A stretch of 64,000 nucleotides of DNA from Microcoleus sp. FACHB-68 (lineage in GTDB: Bacteria; Cyanobacteriota; Cyanobacteriia; Cyanobacteriales; Oscillatoriaceae), in NCBI RefSeq assembly GCF_014695715.1, contig NZ_JACJOT010000013.1, positions 124,001-188,000 on the forward strand, in the 5' to 3' direction. The position numbers were made by a program, and so were the translations under genes. The notes beneath the pieces are model-generated. The model had not been told where the DNA came from and ran no database searches. It worked only from the letters and a program-made list of their open reading frames with translations. Shown here piece after piece: positions 1 to 9,100 of this stretch. Positions within the stretch are counted from its first letter, which is position 1. Each line of letters begins with the position of its first letter.

Positions 1-384
1 CTGAATCAAGTTTTTATGAATATTCTTGCTAACGCAATTGATGCTATAGATGAATCTAACCAACACAGGAGCGCGGAACAAATAAAAGCTTATCCAAGCT
101 GGATTTGGATTAACACCCAGGTAACAGAGGGTAATCGAGTAATTATCCGAATTAAAGATAATGGCTCTGGGATAACGCCTGAAGTCACTCAACACATCTT
201 TGACCCTTTCTATACAACTAAATCTCCAGGCAAAGGGACTGGAATTGGATTGTCAATTAGCTGGCAAATTGTTGTAGAAAAACATGGAGGAAGTTTGCAA
301 TGTAATTCAACACCGGCACAAGGTACAGAGTTTGTGATTGAACTGCCAATTGCTCAGGGATATCAAGCAATGATCGCCTCATAG
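1..384 (+). CDS. Sensor histidine kinase, C-terminal part (cut by window edge)
   Basis: Only the HATPase_c domain is visible; the reading frame is open from base 1, so the sensor and HisKA parts lie outside the window. The N box (NILANAIDAID), the G1 box (DNGSG) and the F/G2 region (FDPFYTTK followed by GKGTGIGLSI) are intact, so ATP binding should be functional. By family it autophosphorylates a histidine and passes the phosphate to a response regulator. The G2 region resembles kinases of the NtrB/hybrid type common in cyanobacteria. Signal and partner cannot be deduced. Confidence 0.9.
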   Translation: MNQVFMNILANAIDAIDESNQHRSAEQIKAYPSWIWINTQVTEGNRVIIRIKDNGSGITPEVTQHIFDPFYTTKSPGKGTGIGLSISWQIVVEKHGGSLQCNSTPAQGTEFVIELPIAQGYQAMIAS

Positions 385-920
385 ATGACTAGATTATTCA
401 TTGATTGTTTACAGCATCTAACTTTTGCAGAGCAATTAAGTTAGTTTGTGCTGAAAACAAACACGATGATGTGACAAAACTGAGGCATATTCAGGCCGGC
501 ATTACTTTTTATAATATTTCTGTGTGTCTGCCGGCTCGCTAAATCGTCATTCGAGCTTCTGTTAATCAGCGAAAAAATAATGCAAGACGGGTGTTAGCTG
601 AAGTTAAACTATGGATGGGTTTGGATCAAGACAGGCTGCCGGCAGAAAATGAGGCAACCGCTTGCTCTTAGCGCGGTTAAAATTCCACTAAAATAATCAT
701 ACAAAACTCTTCTTTAAAAAAACGTATGATTTGTTACAAAACCCTGATAACACACTTATTTGATTAAAGTTTTTGAGTTTTCAAATCAAACCTTAAAATT
801 TTAATTAAAATTAAAATATCCCAACTTGCTAAAATCCTGCATTTGTTTAAAAAACCCTTATTTTTTGTGCTAAAATTATTGGCGCTTTCCTAGCTCGAAA
901 CAAGGAAACAAGCAAAAACC
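385..920. other. Gene-free AT-rich spacer
   Basis: About 540 bases follow the kinase stop. I see no convincing coding frame. The right half (about 680-900) is very AT-rich and probably holds the promoter of the SLH-like reading frame at 921. No clear terminator or RNA gene was recognised. Confidence 0.5.
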
Positions 921-1259
921 ATGTTTCAAGAAAAAATACCGTGGAAGGGGCTGTTAGTCAGTTTAGCTGCCATTGCAACTGTATTGCTCTTAGCGGTCAG
1001 TGGTAGCATTTTTAAATTGCCGGCAGATGCCGGCCAATCTCCTACCATAATTGCTGAAATGGCACCTCAACCGATAGCAGATGTGTGACCAACAGATGAA
1101 TATTATCCTGCTGTCAAAAATTTGGTAGAGCGCTATGCTTGTCTAACAGGTTATCCAGATAACACTTTTCAACCTCGTCGTGTTGCAACGAGAGGGGAAG
1201 TGGCTCAAATGTTAAGCAACTGTCTAGATAGAATTGTTGAACTGATCGAGCAAAAATAA
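921..1259 (+). pseudogene. SLH-like small secreted protein, interrupted by in-frame TGA
   Basis: An ATG at 921 opens a frame with a positively charged start and hydrophobic signal-type segment (GLLVSLAAIATVLLLAVSGS), stopped by TGA at 1086-1088 (codon 56). The same frame continues to TAA at 1257-1259 and encodes a good SLH motif (residues from EYYPAVKNLVERY to NCLDRIVELI, with GYPDNTF in the middle). The whole 112-codon product lines up with the intact gene at 3813-4133, so this is a paralogue broken by one nonsense change. SLH motifs of this type sit at the N terminus of cyanobacterial outer-membrane porins. A sequencing error or an independent downstream start cannot be excluded. Confidence 0.75.
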
Positions 1260-1758
1260 TTTTAAAAGCTCAAGTTGGGTGCGAACACACCGGCATCTCC
1301 CCTAAATTCATAGATGTCATTGCCATAGAACACTTTTCCTATGTAGTAGGGAGATTGATTAGATGGCACTTAGCACTTTCTGTCATAGGGTGCATTTTTA
1401 TCTTTTTTTTGGAGTTTATAAGCCGAGGTTAAAATTTCTTCAATGCAATGCAAAATTTAATTTATCCAAGAATAACTAAAAAACTAAAACCTGATTGAAA
1501 TTTAATCAATTAAACGATTGAATAAATCCAAAAAACTTGAACAGAGTTAAAAAATTAATTTAGCTTACATTTAAAATCGCTAATTTAGTATCAGTAAAGC
1601 CATAATCCATCACAGCAGTGTAAATAAGCTCTAGTGATAGATTATGGCTTTAACTAAGGCGAACGCAGCAAGGTGCTAATTCAGCCGGCTGATATCATTG
1701 CTACAAATCGTGAGCAGACATTTAATAACAAAGCGCTCACGAGGAAAACCCAACTCAC
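1260..1758. other. Spacer between SLH pseudogene and amt
   Basis: No coding frame of note. It contains a strong inverted repeat at 1595-1652 (listed separately) and AT-rich sequence at 1430-1580. Confidence 0.5.
1595..1652. repeat. Long inverted repeat downstream of amt
   Basis: The arms 1595-1613 and 1634-1652 are complementary over 19 bp with one mismatch (core AAAGCCATAATC / GATTATGGCTTT), separated by a 20-base loop. It lies behind the amt stop (minus strand) and could end amt transcription or stabilise its 3' end. No T-run follows on either strand, so a classical intrinsic terminator is not proven. Confidence 0.6.
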
Positions 1759-3324
1759 TTACTCCTTAACCAAACTCAGCCCAGAACCAAACTCTTCACC
1801 ATAACCTTCTTCACCATGTTCGTTGATATCCACACCTTGGTCTTCAACGACCGGCTTAACTCGCAGTTCCATGAATGATCCTAGAACTTTTAGAATAATA
1901 AAGGTGCCAACACCGGCAAAAACATAGGTGGCGACGATAGCGATAATTTGTTCAACCAACTGCGACGGGTTGCCGAAAAACAAGCCATTATCACCAGCAG
2001 CGTTAACCGCTTTTGTGGCAAAAAGGCCGGTTAGAAGCGCCCCGACAGTCCCACCAACCCCGTGAATGGGAAAGGTGTCTAAAGAGTCATCAAACTGCCA
2101 TTTCGCGCGCAGGGTGACCGCGTAAAAACAGCAAATTGCAGTAATTGATCCGATGAGGAGAGCTCCTAGGGGAGCGACATATCCGGCTGCTGGGGTAATA
2201 CCGACTAATCCCGCTAGAAAGCCGCTGGCAATGCCGATGGCGGTTGGCTTGCCTCTCAATATCCATTCCCACAGCAGCCAAGTTAGACCACCGGCAGAGG
2301 CGGAAACCATTGTCGCCACAAAAGCAACGGTTGCTAAACCACCGGCTGCTAAAGCGCTGCCGGCATTAAACCCAAACCAGCCAAACCACAGCAACCCAAT
2401 TCCCAATAAGACATAAGGCACATTATGGGGGGCTGCCGGTCGCACCATAAAGCTTTTGCGTGGCCCAATCATCCAAGCGGCAACCACCGCAGAAACACCG
2501 GAACTGATGTGGACAACTGTGCCGCCGGCAAAGTCTAAATCTCCAATCGCACCGAGCCAGCCTTTACCCCAAACCCAGTGAGCCAAAGGAGAGTAGATTA
2601 AGGTTGACCACAGGAGGATAAACCAGAAATAGGCTTTAAAACTTATCCGCTCCACAATTGCCCCAGAGATCAGCGCCGGGGTGATGATGGCAAACATCAT
2701 CTGGTAAACCATGAACACCTGATGCGGAATCGTTGGCGCATAGCCGACTGGATCGGGTTGGTCGAATGCCACGTTATTCAAGCCAAGCCAGTTTAAGCTC
2801 CCAATAATGGGATTGGCATTGACTGTAGCGGCATCTCCGGGGTTCACACCAGGTATGACTGAAGTTGGGGCGAAGGCAAGACTGTAACCCCACAGCGTCC
2901 AAGTCACTCCAACGACGGCCATTAGGAGCAGGCTCATCATCATGGTGTTGAGTACGTTGCGAGAGCGTACCAGTCCTCCATAGAAAAACGCCAGTCCAGG
3001 CGTCATCAGCAGGACTAGGGCTGAGCAGATTAACATAAAGGCGGTATCGCCTGTGTCAAGAGGAGACTCTGCGGTTGCTGGAGCCGTTTCTTGTTGGCGA
3101 GTCGCATCTGCTGGAGCGATCGGCGGCTCGGTAGACGTTGCCGGCGCGGATATTGCCGGTGTGGGAGTGGCGGGAACGGTTTGTTCCGCAGAAGGGCTGG
3201 CAGGAGTGAGCAGTTCTGTTGCCTCCGGCTCTGGAGTTGGTTCATCTTGGGAAAGGACATTTCCCATCAGGGGAATAACGAGTATCCACAGGGCGATGAT
3301 GCCGGTTAGTACCTTTTTAAACAC
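1759..3324 (-). CDS. amt: Ammonium transporter Amt with Pro/Ala/Thr-rich N-terminal linker
   Basis: A 521-residue Amt/MEP/Rh channel that conducts ammonium across the plasma membrane. Residues 1-25 look like a signal peptide, 26-90 form a low-complexity Pro/Thr/Ala/Glu linker, and the Amt core starts about residue 92 (DTAFMLICSALVLL...FFYGGLVRSRN). The pore histidine pair is present as H272 (GGTVVHISSG) and H421 (FPIHGVGG). The start is a GTG preceded by AAAGGTAAG. An NtcA-type box lies upstream at 3383-3396, which fits nitrogen-limitation control. The linker is much longer than the N terminus of E. coli AmtB. Family assignment is secure; which Amt paralogue it is cannot be said. Confidence 0.96.
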   Translation of the reverse strand: MFKKVLTGIIALWILVIPLMGNVLSQDEPTPEPEATELLTPASPSAEQTVPATPTPAISAPATSTEPPIAPADATRQQETAPATAESPLDTGDTAFMLICSALVLLMTPGLAFFYGGLVRSRNVLNTMMMSLLLMAVVGVTWTLWGYSLAFAPTSVIPGVNPGDAATVNANPIIGSLNWLGLNNVAFDQPDPVGYAPTIPHQVFMVYQMMFAIITPALISGAIVERISFKAYFWFILLWSTLIYSPLAHWVWGKGWLGAIGDLDFAGGTVVHISSGVSAVVAAWMIGPRKSFMVRPAAPHNVPYVLLGIGLLWFGWFGFNAGSALAAGGLATVAFVATMVSASAGGLTWLLWEWILRGKPTAIGIASGFLAGLVGITPAAGYVAPLGALLIGSITAICCFYAVTLRAKWQFDDSLDTFPIHGVGGTVGALLTGLFATKAVNAAGDNGLFFGNPSQLVEQIIAIVATYVFAGVGTFIILKVLGSFMELRVKPVVEDQGVDINEHGEEGYGEEFGSGLSLVKE

Positions 3325-3812
3325 GTTCTTACCTTTTGAAGCGATGACTTAGAATTTCACCAATTTTTCACTGGGTAATTCCGTATTAAAGGATACATAT
3401 GCTACGTTTACAAGTTTATATAATCGCAAAATTTTACTTTTGCACATCTAAATCTCTTGTCGCTCTATCAAGCACTGCATTTGCATTTAGTTTTTGAATG
3501 ATTTATGAATGTTCTCTCAAAGCCGGTGTGCAGCAAGGTATCTGCACCATACAAGATCGCTGCATAAAATAGCAATTTTTGCAAGCCAAAAATATTTTCA
3601 AGATAGTGCGGCTGTGCGAACACAAGAAATTTATTTAAAAAGTTTTCTGAATCAATTTAGCTCAGCTCATTTTGAAAAATGACAGCAACTTGTGAAGGCT
3701 GGGCAATTTTCAGTCCTAAGAGTTTTAAACTCTTATAATTTCAAAGAGCATTAATAAGTTTGTGCTAATTTAAAAGAATTTAAAGTTTTCTGCTAAAGTT
3801 ATAGGCAATTTC
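3325..3812. promoter_or_regulatory. Divergent promoter region of amt and the SLH-like gene
   Basis: About 490 AT-rich bases between two divergent genes, holding the NtcA-type box and presumably promoters in both directions. No further coding frame is supported. Confidence 0.5.
3383..3396. promoter_or_regulatory. NtcA-type binding site upstream of amt
   Basis: The sequence GTA-N8-TAC (GTATTAAAGGATAC) lies about 60 bases before the amt start. NtcA, the cyanobacterial nitrogen regulator, binds GTAN8TAC and typically activates amt genes from about -40. On the minus strand a weak -10-like TGAAAT follows after 23 bases, near the expected spacing. The match is exact; function is inference. Confidence 0.65.
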
Positions 3813-4133
3813 ATGCCCCAAAAAACAGTGTTCCTTGAAAAAGTAAAAAGAAACCGGCTGTGGCTGGGTTTAGTTGCAATTGCGACGGTGTTGCTGTTAG
3901 CAGTAAGTAGTAGCATTTTTAACTCGCCGGCTACTGCTAGCCAACCCCCCAGCATCTTGGCTGAGGTTTCACCGGCTGACCCCTCTTTTGTAGCAGTGCA
4001 AAATTTAGGAGAACGCTACGGTTGCTATTCTTTGGGCAATGGCAGTTTTAATGGCAGCGAACCTGTGACAAAAGCTGAATTTTTCCAAACTCTGAGTGCT
4101 TGCCTAGACAGCATCGCTCAATTGGCTAAATAA
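3813..4133 (+). CDS. Small secreted protein with degenerate SLH motif
   Basis: A 106-residue protein. After a basic start (PQKTVFLEKVKRNR) comes a hydrophobic export segment (WLGLVAIATVLLLAVSSSIF), then a single SLH-like unit (FVAVQNLGERYGC ... EFFQTLSACLDSIAQL). In the middle of the motif the usual GYPDGTF-like stretch is changed to LGNGSFNG. It is a close paralogue of the interrupted frame at 921-1259, placed on the other side of amt. Cyanobacterial SLH units anchor porins to peptidoglycan, so this protein may sit in the cell wall, but with one unit and no barrel its job is unknown. Confidence 0.7.
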   Translation: MPQKTVFLEKVKRNRLWLGLVAIATVLLLAVSSSIFNSPATASQPPSILAEVSPADPSFVAVQNLGERYGCYSLGNGSFNGSEPVTKAEFFQTLSACLDSIAQLAK

Positions 4134-4164
4134 TAAAAAAATTTCAGGGGCTAAAATTCTACCA

Positions 4165-4202
4165 AAATGGCTGTACTCATTCGAGACAGCCATATTTTTT
4201 TG
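4165..4202 (+). terminator. Intrinsic terminator after the SLH-like gene
   Basis: Stem ATGGCTGT (4167-4174) pairs with ACAGCCAT (4186-4193), followed by ATTTTTTT. It lies 30 bases behind the stop of the preceding gene. Confidence 0.85.
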
Positions 4203-4290
4203 ACTTTAAATTTTTTTGTGACAAATTAGAGAATTCTCTAATCCCGGCATCTCTCAAAAAAATTAACAAGTGGGATGTTTTGAAACCGTT

Positions 4291-5220
4291 CTAGGCAGAC
4301 GTGCTGATTACTTGTTCTAATGCTTGCTTCACGCCAGAATATTGATAATTAAAACCGGCATCTAAAGTACGTTTAGGCAAAACCTTTTGGCCCTCTAAAA
4401 CCACTTGGGCAGCATCGCCTAAAAGCGCTTCTAAAGCAAAATTGGGCACCGGCAGCCAAGAAGGCCGGTTCATGACTTGGCCCAAAGTTTCGCAAAATTC
4501 ATTCATGCGAACCGGGTTGGGTGCGGTGGCGTTGAGAACCCCTTCAATTTCAGGACGGGTTAGCGCTTGCACGATTAGGTTCACCAAGTCCTCCCGGTGA
4601 ACCCAAGAAAACCATTGCCGGCCTGATCCAATTGGCCCACCGGCATACAATTTAAACGGAAGTAGCATTTTCGCAACTGCGCCACCCATGCCTAAAACAA
4701 TGCCGGTGCGAAGAATAACGAGGCGGGTGCCGGCATCCTTCACCTTCTGCGCTTCCGCTTCCCAAGCTTGACAAACTTCTGCCAGAAAATCGTTGCCGGC
4801 ACCACTATTTTCATCAAAGGTTGCCGTTTCGCTGGTTCCGTAATAGCCAATGGCAGAGGAATTCACCAAAACCGAGGGTTTCGGGTTTGCCTTAGCGATC
4901 GCTTCCACAATTTTTTGTGTGCCTAGCTGCCGGCTATCCAGTATTTCCTGTTTGCGTGCCGGTGTCCAGCGTTCATCTGCAATCGGTGCGCCGGCAAGGT
5001 TTACCACGCCATCGCATCCTGAAATCGACTCTTGCCACTTTCCCGACTGGGTTGGCGTGTAGGCAACGATTTCAACATTTGGGTACGCATCAGATGGAAA
5101 CACGCGCCGCGCGCGATCTTGGCTGCGCGTCAGTACCAGAATTTGATGTCTGTCTGCGTGAAGTTTTTCGACAAGACGACTGCCGACAAAGCCGGTTGCG
5201 CCGGTGATGGCTACTTTCAT
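4291..5220 (-). CDS. thyD: TIGR01777 family NAD(P)-binding epimerase (ThyD/SulA-like)
   Basis: An extended short-chain dehydrogenase-fold protein of 309 residues. The N-terminal nucleotide-binding motif GATGFVGSRLVEKL is intact, as are SSAIGYYG (active-site Tyr region) and a C-terminal DUF1731-like end with PNPVRMNEFC and LGDAAQVVLEGQKVLPKR. Cyanobacterial members are annotated as thylakoid membrane protein ThyD or as SulA homologues linked to cell division; the substrate is not known. I chose the ATG at 5220 (MKVAITGATG); an upstream GTG at 5262 would add 14 residues unlike the family. Confidence 0.85.
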   Translation of the reverse strand: MKVAITGATGFVGSRLVEKLHADRHQILVLTRSQDRARRVFPSDAYPNVEIVAYTPTQSGKWQESISGCDGVVNLAGAPIADERWTPARKQEILDSRQLGTQKIVEAIAKANPKPSVLVNSSAIGYYGTSETATFDENSGAGNDFLAEVCQAWEAEAQKVKDAGTRLVILRTGIVLGMGGAVAKMLLPFKLYAGGPIGSGRQWFSWVHREDLVNLIVQALTRPEIEGVLNATAPNPVRMNEFCETLGQVMNRPSWLPVPNFALEALLGDAAQVVLEGQKVLPKRTLDAGFNYQYSGVKQALEQVISTSA

Positions 5221-5496
5221 AAGTGGAAGCGTTAACTTTTGTATGTTCTCTGCTAACCCCACAGTTTACGTCAGCCGGCAACACTTGCAAAATCCGGTTT
5301 ACTGTAGCGCCGGCTGCTGATGGTTTCAAGATCAGGGTGCTTGACGGGAGCTGTTAATGTTGTTATTACGGATTGGCAAGGGTGCCGGTAAGTCAAACAA
5401 TCCGGATTTTGGCAAGTTTTCAATGAAATTCCCCAGAGCCGAGGGGAATCAAAGTATTTTTTTGTAACAAACTTCTATTTCTGTGGGGTAATCGCA

Positions 5497-6012
5497 ATGC
5501 CAAAGTACACTGTAGACGAAGTTCTCGACATTATTAAAAGCTTGACTGCTGAAGAAAAAACTGCCCTGCAATCTCAGCTATCTGTAATTTTGGGTGCAGG
5601 CGCAACATCCAATCTTCAAGCACAGACTCAACAATCCCAATCCTTTGGCAACATTACGATGGGAGATGGCAATGAAGTTAAAGCTGAACAGTTTTCAGCG
5701 GAAGGTTCTGTGAATATCTCTGAAACGAATGCCAACATTCAAGGGGGAAAAGCAGACATAAAAGAAGCTTTTGAATTGTTGCATTTTATGAAGCAAGAAC
5801 TCAGCCAGACTGAAAAACTTAACGCCTTAGAAAAGAAAGACGCGCAAAGCAAAATTGAGTTTGTCGAAGAAGAACTCAAAAAATCGAAACCGGATAAAGA
5901 TTTAATCACTCAAGCGGTTGATGCGCTGGAAAAAGGTTTGAAAGGGGTTGAAAAATTAATTGAACCGACCATTAAAGTCGCTAAATTGGTTGGTTCGGCT
6001 ATTTTTATTTGA
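5497..6012 (+). CDS. Unknown protein with GDGN motif, paired with STAND ATPase
   Basis: A 171-residue protein of no recognised family. The first 30 residues (VDEVLDIIKSLTAEEKTALQSQL) look like a short helical module. Residues 46-60 carry QSQSFGNITMGDGN, nearly the same as residues 8-20 of the STAND protein encoded next door (QVQTFGDISMGDGN). Then come short polar strand-like repeats (SAEGSVNISETNANIQGG), a charged helical region and a C-terminal hydrophobic helix (VEKLIEPTIKVAKLVGSAIFI) that might contact a membrane. The shared tag and the same orientation suggest that the two proteins work together, this one as adaptor or effector. This is inference from sequence alone. Confidence 0.75.
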   Translation: MPKYTVDEVLDIIKSLTAEEKTALQSQLSVILGAGATSNLQAQTQQSQSFGNITMGDGNEVKAEQFSAEGSVNISETNANIQGGKADIKEAFELLHFMKQELSQTEKLNALEKKDAQSKIEFVEEELKKSKPDKDLITQAVDALEKGLKGVEKLIEPTIKVAKLVGSAIFI

Positions 6013-6046
6013 AGCAATTTAGCCTTATCGATTAGAAATTACTTTC

Positions 6047-6095
6047 AACCTTGGATTTTAAGGTAGTGTTTCGCCCGTCCTTAAAATCCAAGGTT
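6047..6095. terminator. Perfect 17-bp hairpin between the paired genes
   Basis: Arms 6047-6063 and 6079-6095 are exactly complementary (17 bp, 15-base loop). The following bases (TATCTAC) are not a T-run. It may act as a partial terminator or processing site that sets the ratio of the two products. Confidence 0.6.
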
Positions 6096-6149
6096 TATCT
6101 ACATCAAAAAATGTATTTACGGCTTTAAGTAAAAATTTTAAGGTCATTC

Positions 6150-6156
6150 AAGGAGG
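6150..6156 (+). promoter_or_regulatory. Strong Shine-Dalgarno of the STAND gene
   Basis: AAGGAGG stands 8 bases before the ATG at 6165. It is unusually complete and fixes the start of the large protein so that the GDGN motif is included. Confidence 0.85.
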
Positions 6157-6164
6157 TTAGATAA

Positions 6165-9100
6165 ATGCTAGGCAATCAACAGCAAGTGCAAACCTTCGGT
6201 GACATTTCAATGGGGGATGGAAATGTCTTTACGATTAATCAAATCATTCAAGTTACAGCCTCAGAAATTCAGACTCGTCCCCTGAACCGAACTTCACCTT
6301 ATCGAGGATTAAAAAGATTCGAGTCTTCAGATAAAGACTTGTTTTTCGGTCGAGATCAATTAATTGCTAGTTTGATTAAAGCCATAAGTCAAAGTAATCT
6401 AATTTTACTATTGGGTGCATCTGGAAGTGGGAAATCATCCGTTGTGCGTGCCGGCTTGATTCCGCAACTGGCAGAAAGACTTGGCTCCAATTTTCAAGAT
6501 TTTACCCTCACACCCGACAGAGATCCCTTTGAATCACTGCGAATTAGCCTGATTAGTAAAGGTTACAAACAAGCTGAGGCAGAAATTGCAACTAAAAATG
6601 ACTCAGAAAGCTTAATACAAGTTATCAAAACTCTCAAAAATGATCAGTGTCAGTGGCTTATTTTTGTTGATCAGTTTGAAGAGATTTTTACCCTGTGTCA
6701 CGATTTAGAAAAACGTCAAAAATTTATTAATAGAATTGTCCATGTCGCTGAAAGTGAGGATCAATCTGTCAAAGTTGTTTTGGCAATGCGGGCGGATTTT
6801 CTTGATCGATTCAGTCCTTATCCAGCACTGGGGAAAATTGCCGAGAAAAATATTCACCTCGTTACGGATATGCACACCGATGAGTTGCGCCTAGCCATTG
6901 AGCAACCGGCAGCTAATCATGGGGTGGTATTCCAGCAGGGATTAGTTGAAGAAATTATCCAAAACGTTCAAGGACAAGCCGGCTCTTTGCCTTTATTACA
7001 ATATACGCTTGATTTACTTTGGAAAAATGATGATATTCAAGACCGAACATTGAACACTCAAACCTATTGGAATTTGGGTGGGGTTCGGGGTGCATTGCAG
7101 CGTCATGTGGATGAGATTTACAAGAAGTTGACTCCAGAAGAACAGGAGACAACGAAGCAAATATTTCTGAGATTAGTGAATATTGCCAGCACCACTGAAC
7201 AAATCGATGTGGGGGGAAAAGCCGTAAGCCGGCGGGCGAATCTTTCAGAGTTTAGTGAGAATTCCCAAAAGCTGCTGAATCAGTTCATTGACAATAAGCT
7301 CTTAGTCAGTAATCGCCAAGAACAATCGACGGTAGAAATTGCCCATGAAACGCTGATTAATTCCTGGGATACCTTGAAAAAATGGATAGAAGATAGCCAA
7401 GAAATTATTCTAATTAGAAATCGCTTGTGTGAAGATGCCAAAAACTGGAAAAAAGCGCTGGCTGACTCCAAGGTGAAGGCTGAGGATGAACTCTGGAGTG
7501 GCTCGAAATTAGCCCAAGTGGCCGAACTGCGAGAGAAAAAAGAGTTTGATAGACTCGGTGGGTTAAGTGAAGAAGAAAATCAATTTATTGATGCTGGGAT
7601 TCAGAAGCGCGATCGCATACGTCGGCAAGAAAAACAACGCATACAGCGCCTGCTCTCAGCCGCTTCCATAACCACCCTATTCTTTGCAGGGTTTGCCATT
7701 TTTGCAGGAGTGCAGTGGAGAAAAGCAGAACTTGAGCAAATTCGGGCTTTGAGCATCACCTCAGAAACGCTCTTTTTGTCCGATAAACCGCTAGACGGAC
7801 TCATGAAAAGTTTAGAGGCAAGAAAAAAGCTTAATTCAGCATTGTGGCCAGATGCAGAACTGCAAAATCAAGTGAGACGAACACTGCAAAAGATAGTTTA
7901 TGAGGTGCGAGAGCAAAACCGTCTCGAAGGCCATCAAGGCACGGTCTACAGCGTCATATTTAGCCCCGACGGCAAGCAACTGGCGACTGCATCAGGGGAC
8001 GGCACTGTTAAATTGTGGGATTTATCGGGAAAGCAACTGGCCACGTTTACAGCCCATAAAGTCGCGGTCACCAGCGTCATATTTAGCCCCGACGGTAAAC
8101 AACTGGCGACTGCTTCCTTTGACGACAGCACGGCTCGCTTGTGGGATTTATCGGGAAAGCAACTGGCTACATTTACAGGCCATGAAAGCTCGGTCAGCAG
8201 CGTCATATTTAGCCCAGACGGCAAGCAACTGGCGACTGCTTCCTTTGACGACACGGCTCGCTTGTGGGATTTATCGGGAAAGCAACTCGCCACATTCACC
8301 GGCCATCAAGACGTGGTCAACAGCGTCATATTTAGCCCCAACGGCAAGCAACTAGCGACTGTGTCACGGGACGAAACAGCTCGCTTGTGGGATTTATCGG
8401 GAAAGCAACTAGCCACATTTACAGGCCATGAAAACTTTGTCAACAGCGTCATATTTAGCCCCGACGGTAAACAACTGGCCACCGCTTCCTCGGACGGCAC
8501 GGCTCGCTTGTGGGATGTATCGGGAAAGCAACTGGCCACATTTACAGGCGATCAAGGCCCGGTCAACAGCGTCATATTTAGCCCAGACGGCAAGCAACTG
8601 GCGACGGCTTCCTTCGACGGCACGGCTCGCTTGTGGGATTTATCGGGAACCCAACTGGCCAGATTCACCGGCCATGAAAGCTCGGTCAGCAGCGTCATAT
8701 TTAGCCCAGACGGCAAGCAACTGGCGACTGCGTCCTGGGACAACACGGCTCGCTTGTGGGATTTATCGGGAAAGCAACTCACCACATTCACGGGCCATGA
8801 AAGCTCGGTCAGCAGCGTCATATTTAGCCCAGACGGCAAGCAACTGGCGACTGCGTCCTGGGACAACACGGCTCGCTTGTGGGATTTATCGAGAAAGCAA
8901 CTAGCCACATTCACCGGCCATCTAAGCTTCGTCAACAGCGTCACATTTAGCCCAGACGGCAAGCAACTGGCGACGGCTTCCTTCGACAAAACGGCTCGCT
9001 TGTGGGATTTATCGGGAAAGCAACTCACCACATTTACAGGCCATCAAGAAAGTGTCCGCAGCGTCATATTTAGCCCAGACGGCAAGCAACTGGCGACGGC

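Noticed and set aside
1086-1088. TGA in the SLH-like frame read as selenocysteine or a recoded codon
   Set aside because: No selenocysteine element or selenoprotein context; other genes use TGA as stop here. A nonsense mutation is simpler.
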